A stretch of 5,576 nt of DNA. It comes from DASYAN01 sp036501345 (GTDB lineage Bacteria; Chloroflexota; Ktedonobacteria; Ktedonobacterales; Ktedonobacteraceae). The position numbers and the translations under genes are program-made. The stretch covers positions 1 to 5,576 of the forward strand of contig DASYAN010000507.1 of the NCBI GenBank assembly GCA_036501345.1, given 5' to 3'. Positions within the stretch are counted from its first letter, which is position 1; the number at the start of each line of letters is the position of its first letter. Shown piece by piece: positions 1-5,285 of the stretch. Below the pieces are notes generated by a model. That model had not been told where the DNA came from and made no database searches. It saw only the letters and a program-made list of their open reading frames with translations.

Positions 1-1
1 G

Positions 2-1966
2 TGGAATGCGCGGATTGGAGTAGCCCAGAGCAAGCTCGACTATTGGCTCAGTACGATCAGTATTCTTGCCCCCGATTCTCCTGTTATTCTGGTCGCAACA
101 CACATTGATGAACGAGCGCCCGATCTCAATATTCCACAATATCGAGCCGACTACCCACAAATCGTTGATGTGTTGTCTGTCAGTAGTAAGACAGGGGCTG
201 ACATTGATGAACTGAAACGGACTATCGCAAAGCACGCAGCAATACTTCCATTGATGGGACAACCCTGGCCAATCTCTTGGGTGGAGGTCGAACATGAACT
301 AGTGGTTAGTAGTGAGCATCATATCAATGCACATGCCTATATGGATCTGTGCGTTGCAAAAGGAGTTCATGTTAGACTTGCGCAGGGCACTCTGAGAAGC
401 TATTTGCATGATCTCGGCAAGATCCTCTGTTTCCACGATGATCCTATCCTGAAGGATATTGTCATTCTCAAGCCTAACTGGGTAACCAAAGCCATCAGTA
501 TGGTCTTAGAGGATGAAGCAACAAAAAGCAATGGTATTTTAGTACATGCCGAACTCGCCCGCATCTGGGCTCATGATGAACGAGGATGGCGCTATGATCC
601 GGCTCTCTATCCTATCTTTCTACGCCTGATGGAACGCTTTGATCTGTGTTATCAGATTGATCCACTACTATCATGGGGACATACAGCCCACAGCCTCATT
701 CCTCAGCTCTTGCCATATCAGCCACCATCATTGCTACCAACCTGGACTCCTGAACAAAAGAAAGCAGGCAAAGTCCATGTAGAGATGACCTATCACCTCG
801 GTTTTGTTCCTGCCGGCATTATGAGCCGATTCATTGTCCGTACGCACCTTTATACCTGCAACTTGCACTGGCGCGAGGGCGTTGTACTCTCCTATCAGGA
901 CCATTTTGCCCGCGTCGAATTATTGCCCAGATACAACCAACTTCATATCGAAGCCTGGGGAGTGGAACCTCGCACTTTTCTGGTCATACTCAAAGAGACC
1001 ATGGACTTGATTTTGGCTCGCTTTGAAGGGCTACAGGTCAGGCGGGAAGTTCCTTGTATCTGTCACCAGCACACAGAGCAAGATCAGCCTTGCCGAGAAG
1101 CTTACCGCTATGAAGAAGATCTCGTCAAACGGCTCAATAAAGGTGTGGAGACCATCCAGTGCCGAGAGAGTTTTCGTGAGGTGGTCGTCCGCGATTTGCT
1201 CTACGGTATCCATGTGAGCACAGCTCCTCAGGTACAACACACCATTGTTGCTGCCGGACAACAGGAAATCATGCGCCGTTTGGATGTCATTCAATACAAT
1301 GGAGACCTGATGTTGTCCAATAGCGATGTGCTATTGCAGCGCCTCAGCCAACTCTGCGAGTGGAACGTCCGCCAGTTTACTCGTCAATGGAATCTAGAAA
1401 TGCAAAAAATGGAGGCGGAGTGTCCTAATACCTTCTTGCTCATTCCTAGCTCGAGAAGACGGTTCAATCCAAAACATTGGTTCAATCATAAGTACAAACT
1501 GTTTCTCATGTGCCAGTATCCTTCGAAACCCCATTTGATTCGTGACTCTGAAGGCTATGATCTGCATCGGACAAAGGATTGGTGGCTAAAGATATCGCCT
1601 TGGCTGAAACATCTCATCAAATTTCTAGAGAATAGTCTGGAGAATGGTCTGCCGATTTCCTATGAGGTATCAGATCTTATACCTGACAAAGAAAAATATA
1701 AGCAGGTTAACCAACAGGTGGAATTGCTCAAGCAGATCGCACAAGAGGCTGCTTCTGATTCCACTGGTCTAGCCGAGAGATTCTACTCTGGAGGCTTTGA
1801 GCAGAATATTGGACCCGCAATCCGAGCACTGCACAGCTTCTTGAAGGAGGTAGATCCTAATCAGTATTGGGATGGCTTGCAAAAGGTCGTAGCAGAGGAT
1901 GGCAATATTTTCTGGCTCTGCGAGGAGCATGCACGCCCCTATCAGGTACGGCCATTGCAACTTTGA
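2..1966 (+). CDS. Roco-family protein (Roc GTPase end, COR domain, C-terminal Cys region), 5' partial
   Basis: The open frame enters from the left edge, so 654 residues are visible and the N-terminus is missing. The GTG at 170 lies inside the domain and is not the start. Residues 1-70 are the end of a Roc (Ras-of-complex) GTPase domain. They include a hydrophobic strand leading into THID (residues 33-36), which fits the G4 guanine-recognition position, and SVSSKTG (59-65), which fits G5. Residues of about 75-340 match a COR domain, with the characteristic LHDLGKIL segment followed by ILKPNWVTKAI. Next comes a Cys-containing segment (C352, C354, C364, C387) resembling the zinc-ribbon-like region of bacterial Roco proteins, though the usual last Cys-x-x-Cys pair reads Cys-x-x-Ser. 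The C-terminus ends in FWLCEEHA. Roco proteins are cytosolic GTPases in which COR mediates dimerisation. Leucine-rich repeats or effector domains usually precede Roc but lie outside the window. The partner and pathway are unknown. Confidence 0.9.
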   Translation, partial: WNARIGVAQSKLDYWLSTISILAPDSPVILVATHIDERAPDLNIPQYRADYPQIVDVLSVSSKTGADIDELKRTIAKHAAILPLMGQPWPISWVEVEHELVVSSEHHINAHAYMDLCVAKGVHVRLAQGTLRSYLHDLGKILCFHDDPILKDIVILKPNWVTKAISMVLEDEATKSNGILVHAELARIWAHDERGWRYDPALYPIFLRLMERFDLCYQIDPLLSWGHTAHSLIPQLLPYQPPSLLPTWTPEQKKAGKVHVEMTYHLGFVPAGIMSRFIVRTHLYTCNLHWREGVVLSYQDHFARVELLPRYNQLHIEAWGVEPRTFLVILKETMDLILARFEGLQVRREVPCICHQHTEQDQPCREAYRYEEDLVKRLNKGVETIQCRESFREVVVRDLLYGIHVSTAPQVQHTIVAAGQQEIMRRLDVIQYNGDLMLSNSDVLLQRLSQLCEWNVRQFTRQWNLEMQKMEAECPNTFLLIPSSRRRFNPKHWFNHKYKLFLMCQYPSKPHLIRDSEGYDLHRTKDWWLKISPWLKHLIKFLENSLENGLPISYEVSDLIPDKEKYKQVNQQVELLKQIAQEAASDSTGLAERFYSGGFEQNIGPAIRALHSFLKEVDPNQYWDGLQKVVAEDGNIFWLCEEHARPYQVRPLQL

Positions 1967-2021
1967 AGAGAGTGAGAGCCTTCTGAAGCTTATAAATTTA
2001 TGAACCTATCAACCACACCCA

Positions 2022-2051
2022 TTGTCAAATCTAGGTGAGGTATGCTATACT
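2022..2051 (+). promoter_or_regulatory. Sigma70-type promoter, probably for tRNA-Pro
   Basis: TTGTCA at 2022-2027 (5 of 6 to the -35 consensus) is followed after 18 bp by TATACT at 2046-2051 (5 of 6 to the -10 consensus). It lies between the Roco stop codon and the tRNA, and the tRNA is the only convincing gene downstream. Transcription would start near 2058, giving the tRNA a precursor leader of about 100 nt. This is predicted by motif only. Confidence 0.6.
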
Positions 2052-2080
2052 AACCTTGAGTAGAGTTAGTGTCTATAACT

Positions 2081-2104
2081 TTTATTCAGTATATTCTGAA
2101 TAAA
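2081..2104 (+). repeat. Perfect 9-bp inverted repeat in the tRNA leader
   Basis: TTTATTCAG (2081-2089) and CTGAATAAA (2096-2104) are exact reverse complements around a 6-nt TATATT loop. No T-tract follows, so it is a poor intrinsic terminator for the Roco gene. It lies downstream of the predicted start site near 2058, so it could be a hairpin in the tRNA precursor or a protein-binding dyad. Its function is unknown. Confidence 0.4.
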
Positions 2105-2161
2105 TGAGCACAAAGCTCAGGCTCACGGGTAAGTTTGACGAGTTACTTACGTGGATGTCAC

Positions 2162-2239
2162 CGGGGTGTAGCGCAGTCTGGCTAGCGCGCAGCGTTCGGG
2201 ACGCTGAGGTCGGAGGTTCAAGTCCTCTCACCCCGACCA
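2162..2239 (+). tRNA. tRNA-Pro (anticodon CGG)
   Basis: A complete cloverleaf can be folded by hand. The acceptor arm CGGGGTG (2162-2168) pairs fully with CACCCCG (2229-2235). The D stem is GCGC/GCGC (2171-2174, 2185-2188). The anticodon stem CAGCG/CGCTG is perfect, and its 7-nt loop TTCGGGA places CGG at 2197-2199, which reads the proline codon CCG. The variable loop has 5 nt. The T arm GGAGG/CCTCT encloses TTCAAGT. The discriminator base is A2236 and CCA is encoded at 2237-2239. C1-G72, A73 and the GG at anticodon positions 35-36 agree with bacterial proline tRNA identity. Long frames crossing this segment on either strand are artefacts of the tRNA sequence. Confidence 0.97.
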
Positions 2240-2328
2240 GGATGACACATACTTCTCCCATATGGGAGGTTAGCAGCATCAATCCATACAGGATAAACAA
2301 TGTGGCTTGACAGTGGTATGTGTCATAC
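2240..2328. repeat. Inverted pair of a 13-bp operator-like site
   Basis: GTATGTGTCATAC (2316-2328) is itself a dyad, with GTATG and CATAC around TGT. A second copy lies in the opposite orientation at 2240-2252 (GGATGACACATAC). The two share 11 contiguous bases as inverse complements, and their centres are 76 bp apart. The right copy sits entirely within the spacer of the promoter predicted at 2307-2336. The layout resembles a two-site operator for a dimeric regulator that could act by looping. Alternatively the pair could be the ends of a long stem. The regulator is not identifiable from the window. Confidence 0.4.
2255..2268 (+). terminator. Small perfect palindrome 15 nt after the tRNA, weak terminator candidate
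   Basis: CTCCCATATGGGAG is a perfect 14-bp palindrome that could form a 5-bp stem with an ATAT loop. It stands where tRNA transcription should end, but the following bases (GTTAGCAGC) contain no T-run, so intrinsic termination here is doubtful. It may instead act as a 3'-end barrier or a protein site. Confidence 0.25.
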
Positions 2329-2336
2329 ATTTTACT
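2307..2336 (+). promoter_or_regulatory. Sigma70-type promoter with consensus -35, upstream of the structured leader and HNH gene
   Basis: A perfect TTGACA (2307-2312) is followed after 18 bp by TTTACT (2331-2336, 4 of 6). The 18-bp spacing matches the promoter before the tRNA. The expected start site is near 2343, only a few bases before the AGGAG at 2349-2353. The transcript would carry the candidate small ORF, the hairpin at 2371-2410, the GC-rich paired block and possibly the HNH gene as a leader of about 300 nt. The dyad at 2316-2328 lies between -35 and -10, suggesting repression. Confidence 0.5.
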
Positions 2337-2360
2337 AGCAGGTACATTAGGAGCTTCATA

Positions 2361-2543
2361 ATGCAGGAACATCAGATCTATACAACTATTCATATGGATA
2401 GTTATCTGATCCACCTGCGCCCCTCGCCGCAAAGGTGTAGTCGCGGAAAAACAGTGGGCGGAGGCTGCTTTGTTATGCCTGTTTCTCCTGGACATGTAAG
2501 ATGCCTCCATCCTTATCCACCTAGTCCTCGCAGGCGGCGGTAG
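2361..2543 (+). CDS. Possible 60-aa small ORF or leader peptide, doubtful
   Basis: An ATG at 2361 opens a 60-codon frame ending in TAG at 2541-2543. In favour: AGGAG (2349-2353) stands 7 nt before the ATG, and a TTGACA promoter lies just upstream. Against: the protein is rich in Pro, Arg, His and Cys, shows no recognisable motif, and ends in a PPSPRRRR run read from GC-rich stem sequence. It also overlaps fully with a region that can fold as RNA. It could be a leader peptide coupled to the HNH gene or a chance ORF. I do not recognise it, and no membrane segment or signal peptide is visible. Confidence 0.25.
   Translation: MQEHQIYTTIHMDSYLIHLRPSPQRCSRGKTVGGGCFVMPVSPGHVRCLHPYPPSPRRRR
2371..2410 (+). 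repeat. Two-part hairpin in the leader of the HNH gene
   Basis: ATCAGAT (2371-2377) and ATCTGAT (2404-2410) pair as an outer 7-bp stem. Inside, AACTAT (2384-2389) and ATAGTT (2398-2403) pair, with a further T-G wobble and a C-G pair towards a CATATG apex. A 6-nt bulge (2378-2383) sits on the 5' side only. It follows the predicted promoter at 2307-2336 and abuts the GC-rich block at 2414, consistent with a folded 5' untranslated RNA. No riboswitch class is recognised. Confidence 0.4.
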
Positions 2544-2553
2544 AGGCCGCAGG
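2414..2553 (+). ncRNA. Candidate structured RNA, about 140 nt, upstream of the HNH gene
   Basis: The two ends of this block can pair in three helices: CCTGCG (2414-2419) with CGCAGG (2548-2553), CCTC (2422-2425) with GAGG (2543-2546), and GCCGC (2426-2430) with GCGGC (2534-2538). Small loops and a 4-nt bulge separate them. Further in, AGGTG (2433-2437) can pair with CACCT (2518-2522) and GGAGGC (2460-2465) with GCCTCC (2503-2508), leaving an asymmetric internal loop and a large apical loop. The ends are visibly richer in G and C than the surroundings. I see no signature of SRP RNA, tmRNA, RNase P or a familiar riboswitch. The long closing stem with an open bubble loosely recalls 6S RNA, but the block is shorter and lacks a clear match. 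It could equally be a dispersed palindromic repeat. All pairing was judged by eye. Confidence 0.35.
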
Positions 2554-2648
2554 AATTGGGGTTTGCTCCTCTTACCTGTATGAAATGGCTATTCACCTCG
2601 CTGTCTGTACTTGCTATCGGCTCTGACAGAGAGGAAAGGAAGCTATTC

Positions 2649-3194
2649 ATGCCTGTTCTTGTATTGAATTCCTCACTACAGCCTCTCTCGGTCATTCCTG
2701 AGCGCCGTCTCATCGTGTTGTTGTCAAAGCATAAAGTAACATTCATAGATGAGAATGTGCGCGAATTGATCGAAGAGAGTATACGCGCTCGACGTCTTGA
2801 GCTAGAACGTCCCGTCATTGTACAATTGTTAGCCAATGTGCGCGTGCCACGCGTTGCGCTACAGCCTACAAGAGCAAATATTCTGCTTCGCGATGATGAA
2901 ACTTGCCAGTATTGTGGTAAGCGGAGTCGCGATCTGACATTGGATCATATTATTCCAAAGTCTCGTGGCGGACAGGGCACGTGGGAGAATCTAGTTGCTT
3001 CCTGCCGAGTCTGCAATGGCAAAAAAGGCAATCGTCTGCTCAAAGAGGTAAATATGCGCCTATTGCGACCCCCTCGTCCGTTGTCGCAGGAGTATGCAGG
3101 CATCTTCCTGCTCCGTTACCCAAAATTGCGTCAAGCCTACGAGGAGTTCCTCATGAGTGCTCAAACGGTATCGGCACGAGGAATCAGCGCATAG
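2649..3194 (+). CDS. HNH endonuclease-family protein, 181 aa
   Basis: The chosen ATG at 2649 gives MPVLVLNSSLQPLSV, the usual N-terminus of this family. GGAAAGGA ends 8 nt before it. A longer reading from TTG at 2556 adds 31 residues not typical of the family. Residues 1-60 form the N-terminal strand-rich part, with PLSV at 12-15. Residues 80-131 are a zinc-bound HNH fold: CQYC (C86, C89), LDHIIPKSRGG (D99, H100), TWENLV (N114) and CRVCNGKKGN (C119, C122, N123). The metal-binding and catalytic positions look intact, as an H-N-N variant. HNH proteins cut or nick DNA, but the substrate of these small chromosomal members is mostly unknown. The MxVLVLN...PL opening resembles the PLMP domain of IscB, and the size fits the RuvC-less PLMP-HNH proteins called IshB, so that relation is possible. 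No transposon ends are seen. It is alone on its transcript unless the small ORF at 2361 is real. Confidence 0.9.
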   Translation: MPVLVLNSSLQPLSVIPERRLIVLLSKHKVTFIDENVRELIEESIRARRLELERPVIVQLLANVRVPRVALQPTRANILLRDDETCQYCGKRSRDLTLDHIIPKSRGGQGTWENLVASCRVCNGKKGNRLLKEVNMRLLRPPRPLSQEYAGIFLLRYPKLRQAYEEFLMSAQTVSARGISA

Positions 3195-3225
3195 CCGCCA
3201 ACACAATTGCAAGAGGAGATAGCAG

Positions 3226-3265
3226 CGGACGCGATTTACCGTGTGCCCTCTGGGTATCGCGTCCG
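3226..3265 (+). terminator. Long hairpin after the HNH gene, no T-tract
   Basis: CGGACGCGAT (3226-3235) and ATCGCGTCCG (3256-3265) are perfect 10-bp complements. Inside the 20-nt loop, ACC and GGT can add three pairs. It lies 31 bp after the HNH stop codon, a natural terminator position, but is followed by CTGATTGGGAATA rather than a T-run. Termination may be weak or factor-dependent, or the hairpin may protect the 3' end. Downstream, TTGTTA (3295-3300) with TGTATT (3319-3324) at 18 bp is a weak promoter candidate for the next gene. Confidence 0.5.
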
Positions 3266-3385
3266 TCTGATTGGGAATATATATAGATCAGTCTTTGTTA
3301 TCCATTATGGTGAAATGTTGTATTGTGTTCTGGAATAGCAGTGCTCTTTCTTGCTGTAGGACCAGAGAAGGTGAACAATATATAT

Positions 3386-4858
3386 ATGATTGAGCAGGAA
3401 GCTACTGGTATACCAACTAATCCCAAAACTGGCCCGGTATACCTCTGTTTGCATGGCCATTTCTATCAGCCCCCACGCGAGAATCCATTTACTGGTCTCC
3501 TCCCATTAGAACCCGGAGCTGTCCCTTTTACGAACTATAATGAAAAGATTACCTCTGAGTGCTATAGCCCAAATGCCGAAGAGGGGAATTTTGATGTCAT
3601 TAGTTATGATCTAGGGCCGACTCTGGCTGCTTGGTTGGAGCAATATCATCCAGATGTATATCGCCGCATTATTAAAGCAGACCAAGTTCATAGGCAGCAG
3701 TATGGTGTTGGCAACGCGATGGCGCAGGTATACAATCATACGATTCTGCCTCTGGCATCTGCACGCGATAAGCGCACACAGATTGCATGGGGATTGTTAG
3801 ACTTCCGCCATCGCTACGGCCATGATGCACATGGTATGTGGCTTGCTGAGACAGCGGCAGACATCGATTCTTTGGATCTGTTGGCACAATATGGTATTAC
3901 TTATACCGTCCTGGCTCCCTGGCAGGTCGCAAGCCCAGTGGATCCATCAGAGCCATATATTGTTCCATTGCGTAATGGGCGTAGTATCACTGTTTTCTTC
4001 TATAATGCTCCACTCTCCGGAGGCGTCTCTTTCGACTGGCATACTACAAGTGATGCCAATGTCTTCGCATCATCTTACCTCAAGGAACAAGTCGTAAAGA
4101 GTAAGCAAAACGCTGGCGAAGCGCAGCTGATTGTCATTGCGACTGACGGTGAACTCTATGGACACCATAAACCCTGGCGTGACAAATTCCTGTCTTACCT
4201 TATCCATCATGGTGCACCGGATCATGGCTTTGAGGTTTGCTCACTCGAATACTATATGCAAATGCACCCGGCGACCAAAGAAGTAGCGATTCGTGAGCCA
4301 AGCGCTTGGAGCTGTGGGCATGGTGTAGATCGGTGGAATGCTGGCTGTGAATGTACCGAAGGGGATAGCAGTTGGAAACCTGCCTTGCGTCAAGCTCTCA
4401 CCAATTTGAATAACCATGCTAGCCAGTTGTTCGAGCAGTACGCTGGTGAAGCACTGAATGATCCGTGGGCTGCACGCGATGACTATCTCTCCTTGCACAA
4501 CGGCTGGGAGACCGCTGAGACCTTCTGGGCACGGCATGGGAAACAACATCGCGAACCTGACGATGCTCAGTTGGCGTGGCGCACTCTGACTTTGCTCGAA
4601 GCACAATATTATCATCAATACAGTTTCACCAGTTGTGGCTTCTTCTTTGAAGACCTAGATCGTATTGAGCCACGCAATGATATTGCCTTTGCTCGTCGTG
4701 CTATCAGCCTCACTTGGCAAGCACTTGGCATTGATCTGCAACGTGACTTTGTAAATGATCTGCGTGCCGCCAAAAGCTGGCGCTCCCAATTGAATGGCGC
4801 TGACCTCTACAAGCGCCTGCCAGTAGTACCGCAAGGCTTATTACCTCCATTGGACTGA
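3386..4858 (+). CDS. GH57-family glycoside hydrolase with DUF3536 tail, 490 aa
   Basis: The ATG at 3386 is preceded by AGAAGGTGA ending 12 nt upstream. The in-frame GTG at 3371 overlaps that ribosome binding site and is less likely. GH57 enzymes are retaining alpha-glucan hydrolases or transferases with a (beta/alpha)7 barrel. Motifs in order: HGHFYQPPRENP from H23, the family's His-Gln-Pro region 1; NEKITSECY (52-60); GMWLAE (150-155), where E155 fits the catalytic nucleophile; and ATDGELYGHH (252-261), where D254 fits the acid/base. SCGHGVDRWNAGCEC (309-323) leads into a DUF3536-like C-terminal part with the FTSCGFFFEDL signature (414-424). Many GH57-DUF3536 proteins I know of are longer, so this is a compact version. 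No signal peptide is seen, so it is probably cytoplasmic and acts on storage glucan, but the substrate is not defined by sequence. A strong terminator follows directly, and no other sugar gene is nearby. Confidence 0.9.
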   Translation: MIEQEATGIPTNPKTGPVYLCLHGHFYQPPRENPFTGLLPLEPGAVPFTNYNEKITSECYSPNAEEGNFDVISYDLGPTLAAWLEQYHPDVYRRIIKADQVHRQQYGVGNAMAQVYNHTILPLASARDKRTQIAWGLLDFRHRYGHDAHGMWLAETAADIDSLDLLAQYGITYTVLAPWQVASPVDPSEPYIVPLRNGRSITVFFYNAPLSGGVSFDWHTTSDANVFASSYLKEQVVKSKQNAGEAQLIVIATDGELYGHHKPWRDKFLSYLIHHGAPDHGFEVCSLEYYMQMHPATKEVAIREPSAWSCGHGVDRWNAGCECTEGDSSWKPALRQALTNLNNHASQLFEQYAGEALNDPWAARDDYLSLHNGWETAETFWARHGKQHREPDDAQLAWRTLTLLEAQYYHQYSFTSCGFFFEDLDRIEPRNDIAFARRAISLTWQALGIDLQRDFVNDLRAAKSWRSQLNGADLYKRLPVVPQGLLPPLD

Positions 4859-4873
4859 ACCTAAGATAAGACC

Positions 4874-4922
4874 ACAAATGTAGCTATCCACATATACATG
4901 GATAGCTACGTTTGTAGTTTTT
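4874..4922 (+). terminator. Strong intrinsic terminator of the GH57 gene
   Basis: Bases 4874-4890 pair with 4899-4915 as a 17-bp stem with a single T-G wobble and an 8-nt loop. AG and then five T (4918-4922) follow. It starts 15 bp after the TGA at 4856-4858, so it should end the GH57 transcript cleanly and insulate the downstream gene. Confidence 0.9.
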
Positions 4923-5234
4923 CAGATCTCCATATGCTCAAAAAACCGCTTTATCAATCCTCTCCTTTCTTGCAAAATCCAGTACGTACTTCTGACTCTG
5001 GCAAGGCTAAGCCAAAATTTGGAGCCTAGTTTATATTGAAAGCGGAGATCAAAATCTCAGGCACCAGTCACACAGCTAAAATTTTTAGCGGTAGTGCCGA
5101 TCTAAATGAGAGGGGGTTGAGGGGACTAAAAGGCTTCCTGCCCCAATACCCTTTGTGTCATTCAGTGAGAACTCGGCGATGCATTGCCATGGTGGTGCAA
5201 TGTCGAAGCATTTGGTTTCTGGTTTTGAAATCTT
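4923..5234. other. Intergenic stretch with no recognisable gene
   Basis: No frame here has a convincing ribosome binding site or familiar protein. The 72-codon frame starting at TTG 5036 lacks a Shine-Dalgarno sequence and ends in the palindrome before the next gene. Visible structures are weak: a G-rich run at about 5110-5125 that can pair in part with CCCCAATACCC near 5142-5153, and a hairpin in which CATTGC (about 5182-5187) pairs with GCAATG (about 5196-5201). TTGAAA (5225-5230) could be a -35 element, but no good -10 stands at the right spacing. The stretch probably holds the promoter of the Gln-rich gene. Confidence 0.5.
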
Positions 5235-5254
5235 TCACAGATACAGATCTGTGA
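5235..5254. promoter_or_regulatory. 20-bp perfect palindrome, operator candidate before the Gln-rich gene
   Basis: TCACAGAT (5235-5242) and ATCTGTGA (5247-5254) are exact inverse complements separated by ACAG. The palindrome ends 14 bp before the AAAGGAG of the downstream gene. It could bind a dimeric transcription factor or form a hairpin in the 5' leader. No T-run follows, so it is not a terminator. It is not the CRP consensus, which has TGTGA on the left and TCACA on the right. The regulator is unknown. Confidence 0.45.
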
Positions 5255-5285
5255 TACACATAACCTTTAAAGGAGATGATTTTTA

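Noticed and set aside
2162..2239. tRNA-Pro as an integration site for a mobile element
   Set aside because: I found no second copy of the tRNA 3' end in the window, and there is no integrase gene.
2104..2310. 68-codon + strand frame running through the tRNA
   Set aside because: No Shine-Dalgarno sequence, and most of its length is the tRNA itself.
2082..2510. 142-codon frame on the - strand containing GVRGLEPPTSASRT
   Set aside because: This peptide is the typical antisense reading of a tRNA gene and is a well-known false protein. The frame covers the tRNA-Pro and has no ribosome binding site.
2414..2553. SRP RNA, tmRNA or RNase P RNA
   Set aside because: None of the conserved core sequences of these RNAs is visible, and the block is too short for tmRNA or RNase P RNA.
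4241..4618. 125-codon - strand frame inside the GH57 gene
   Set aside because: It lies fully opposite a gene with clear conserved motifs and has no family resemblance of its own.
5036..5254. 72-codon + strand frame before the Gln-rich gene
   Set aside because: TTG start without a Shine-Dalgarno sequence, no recognisable motif, and it ends within the operator-like palindrome.
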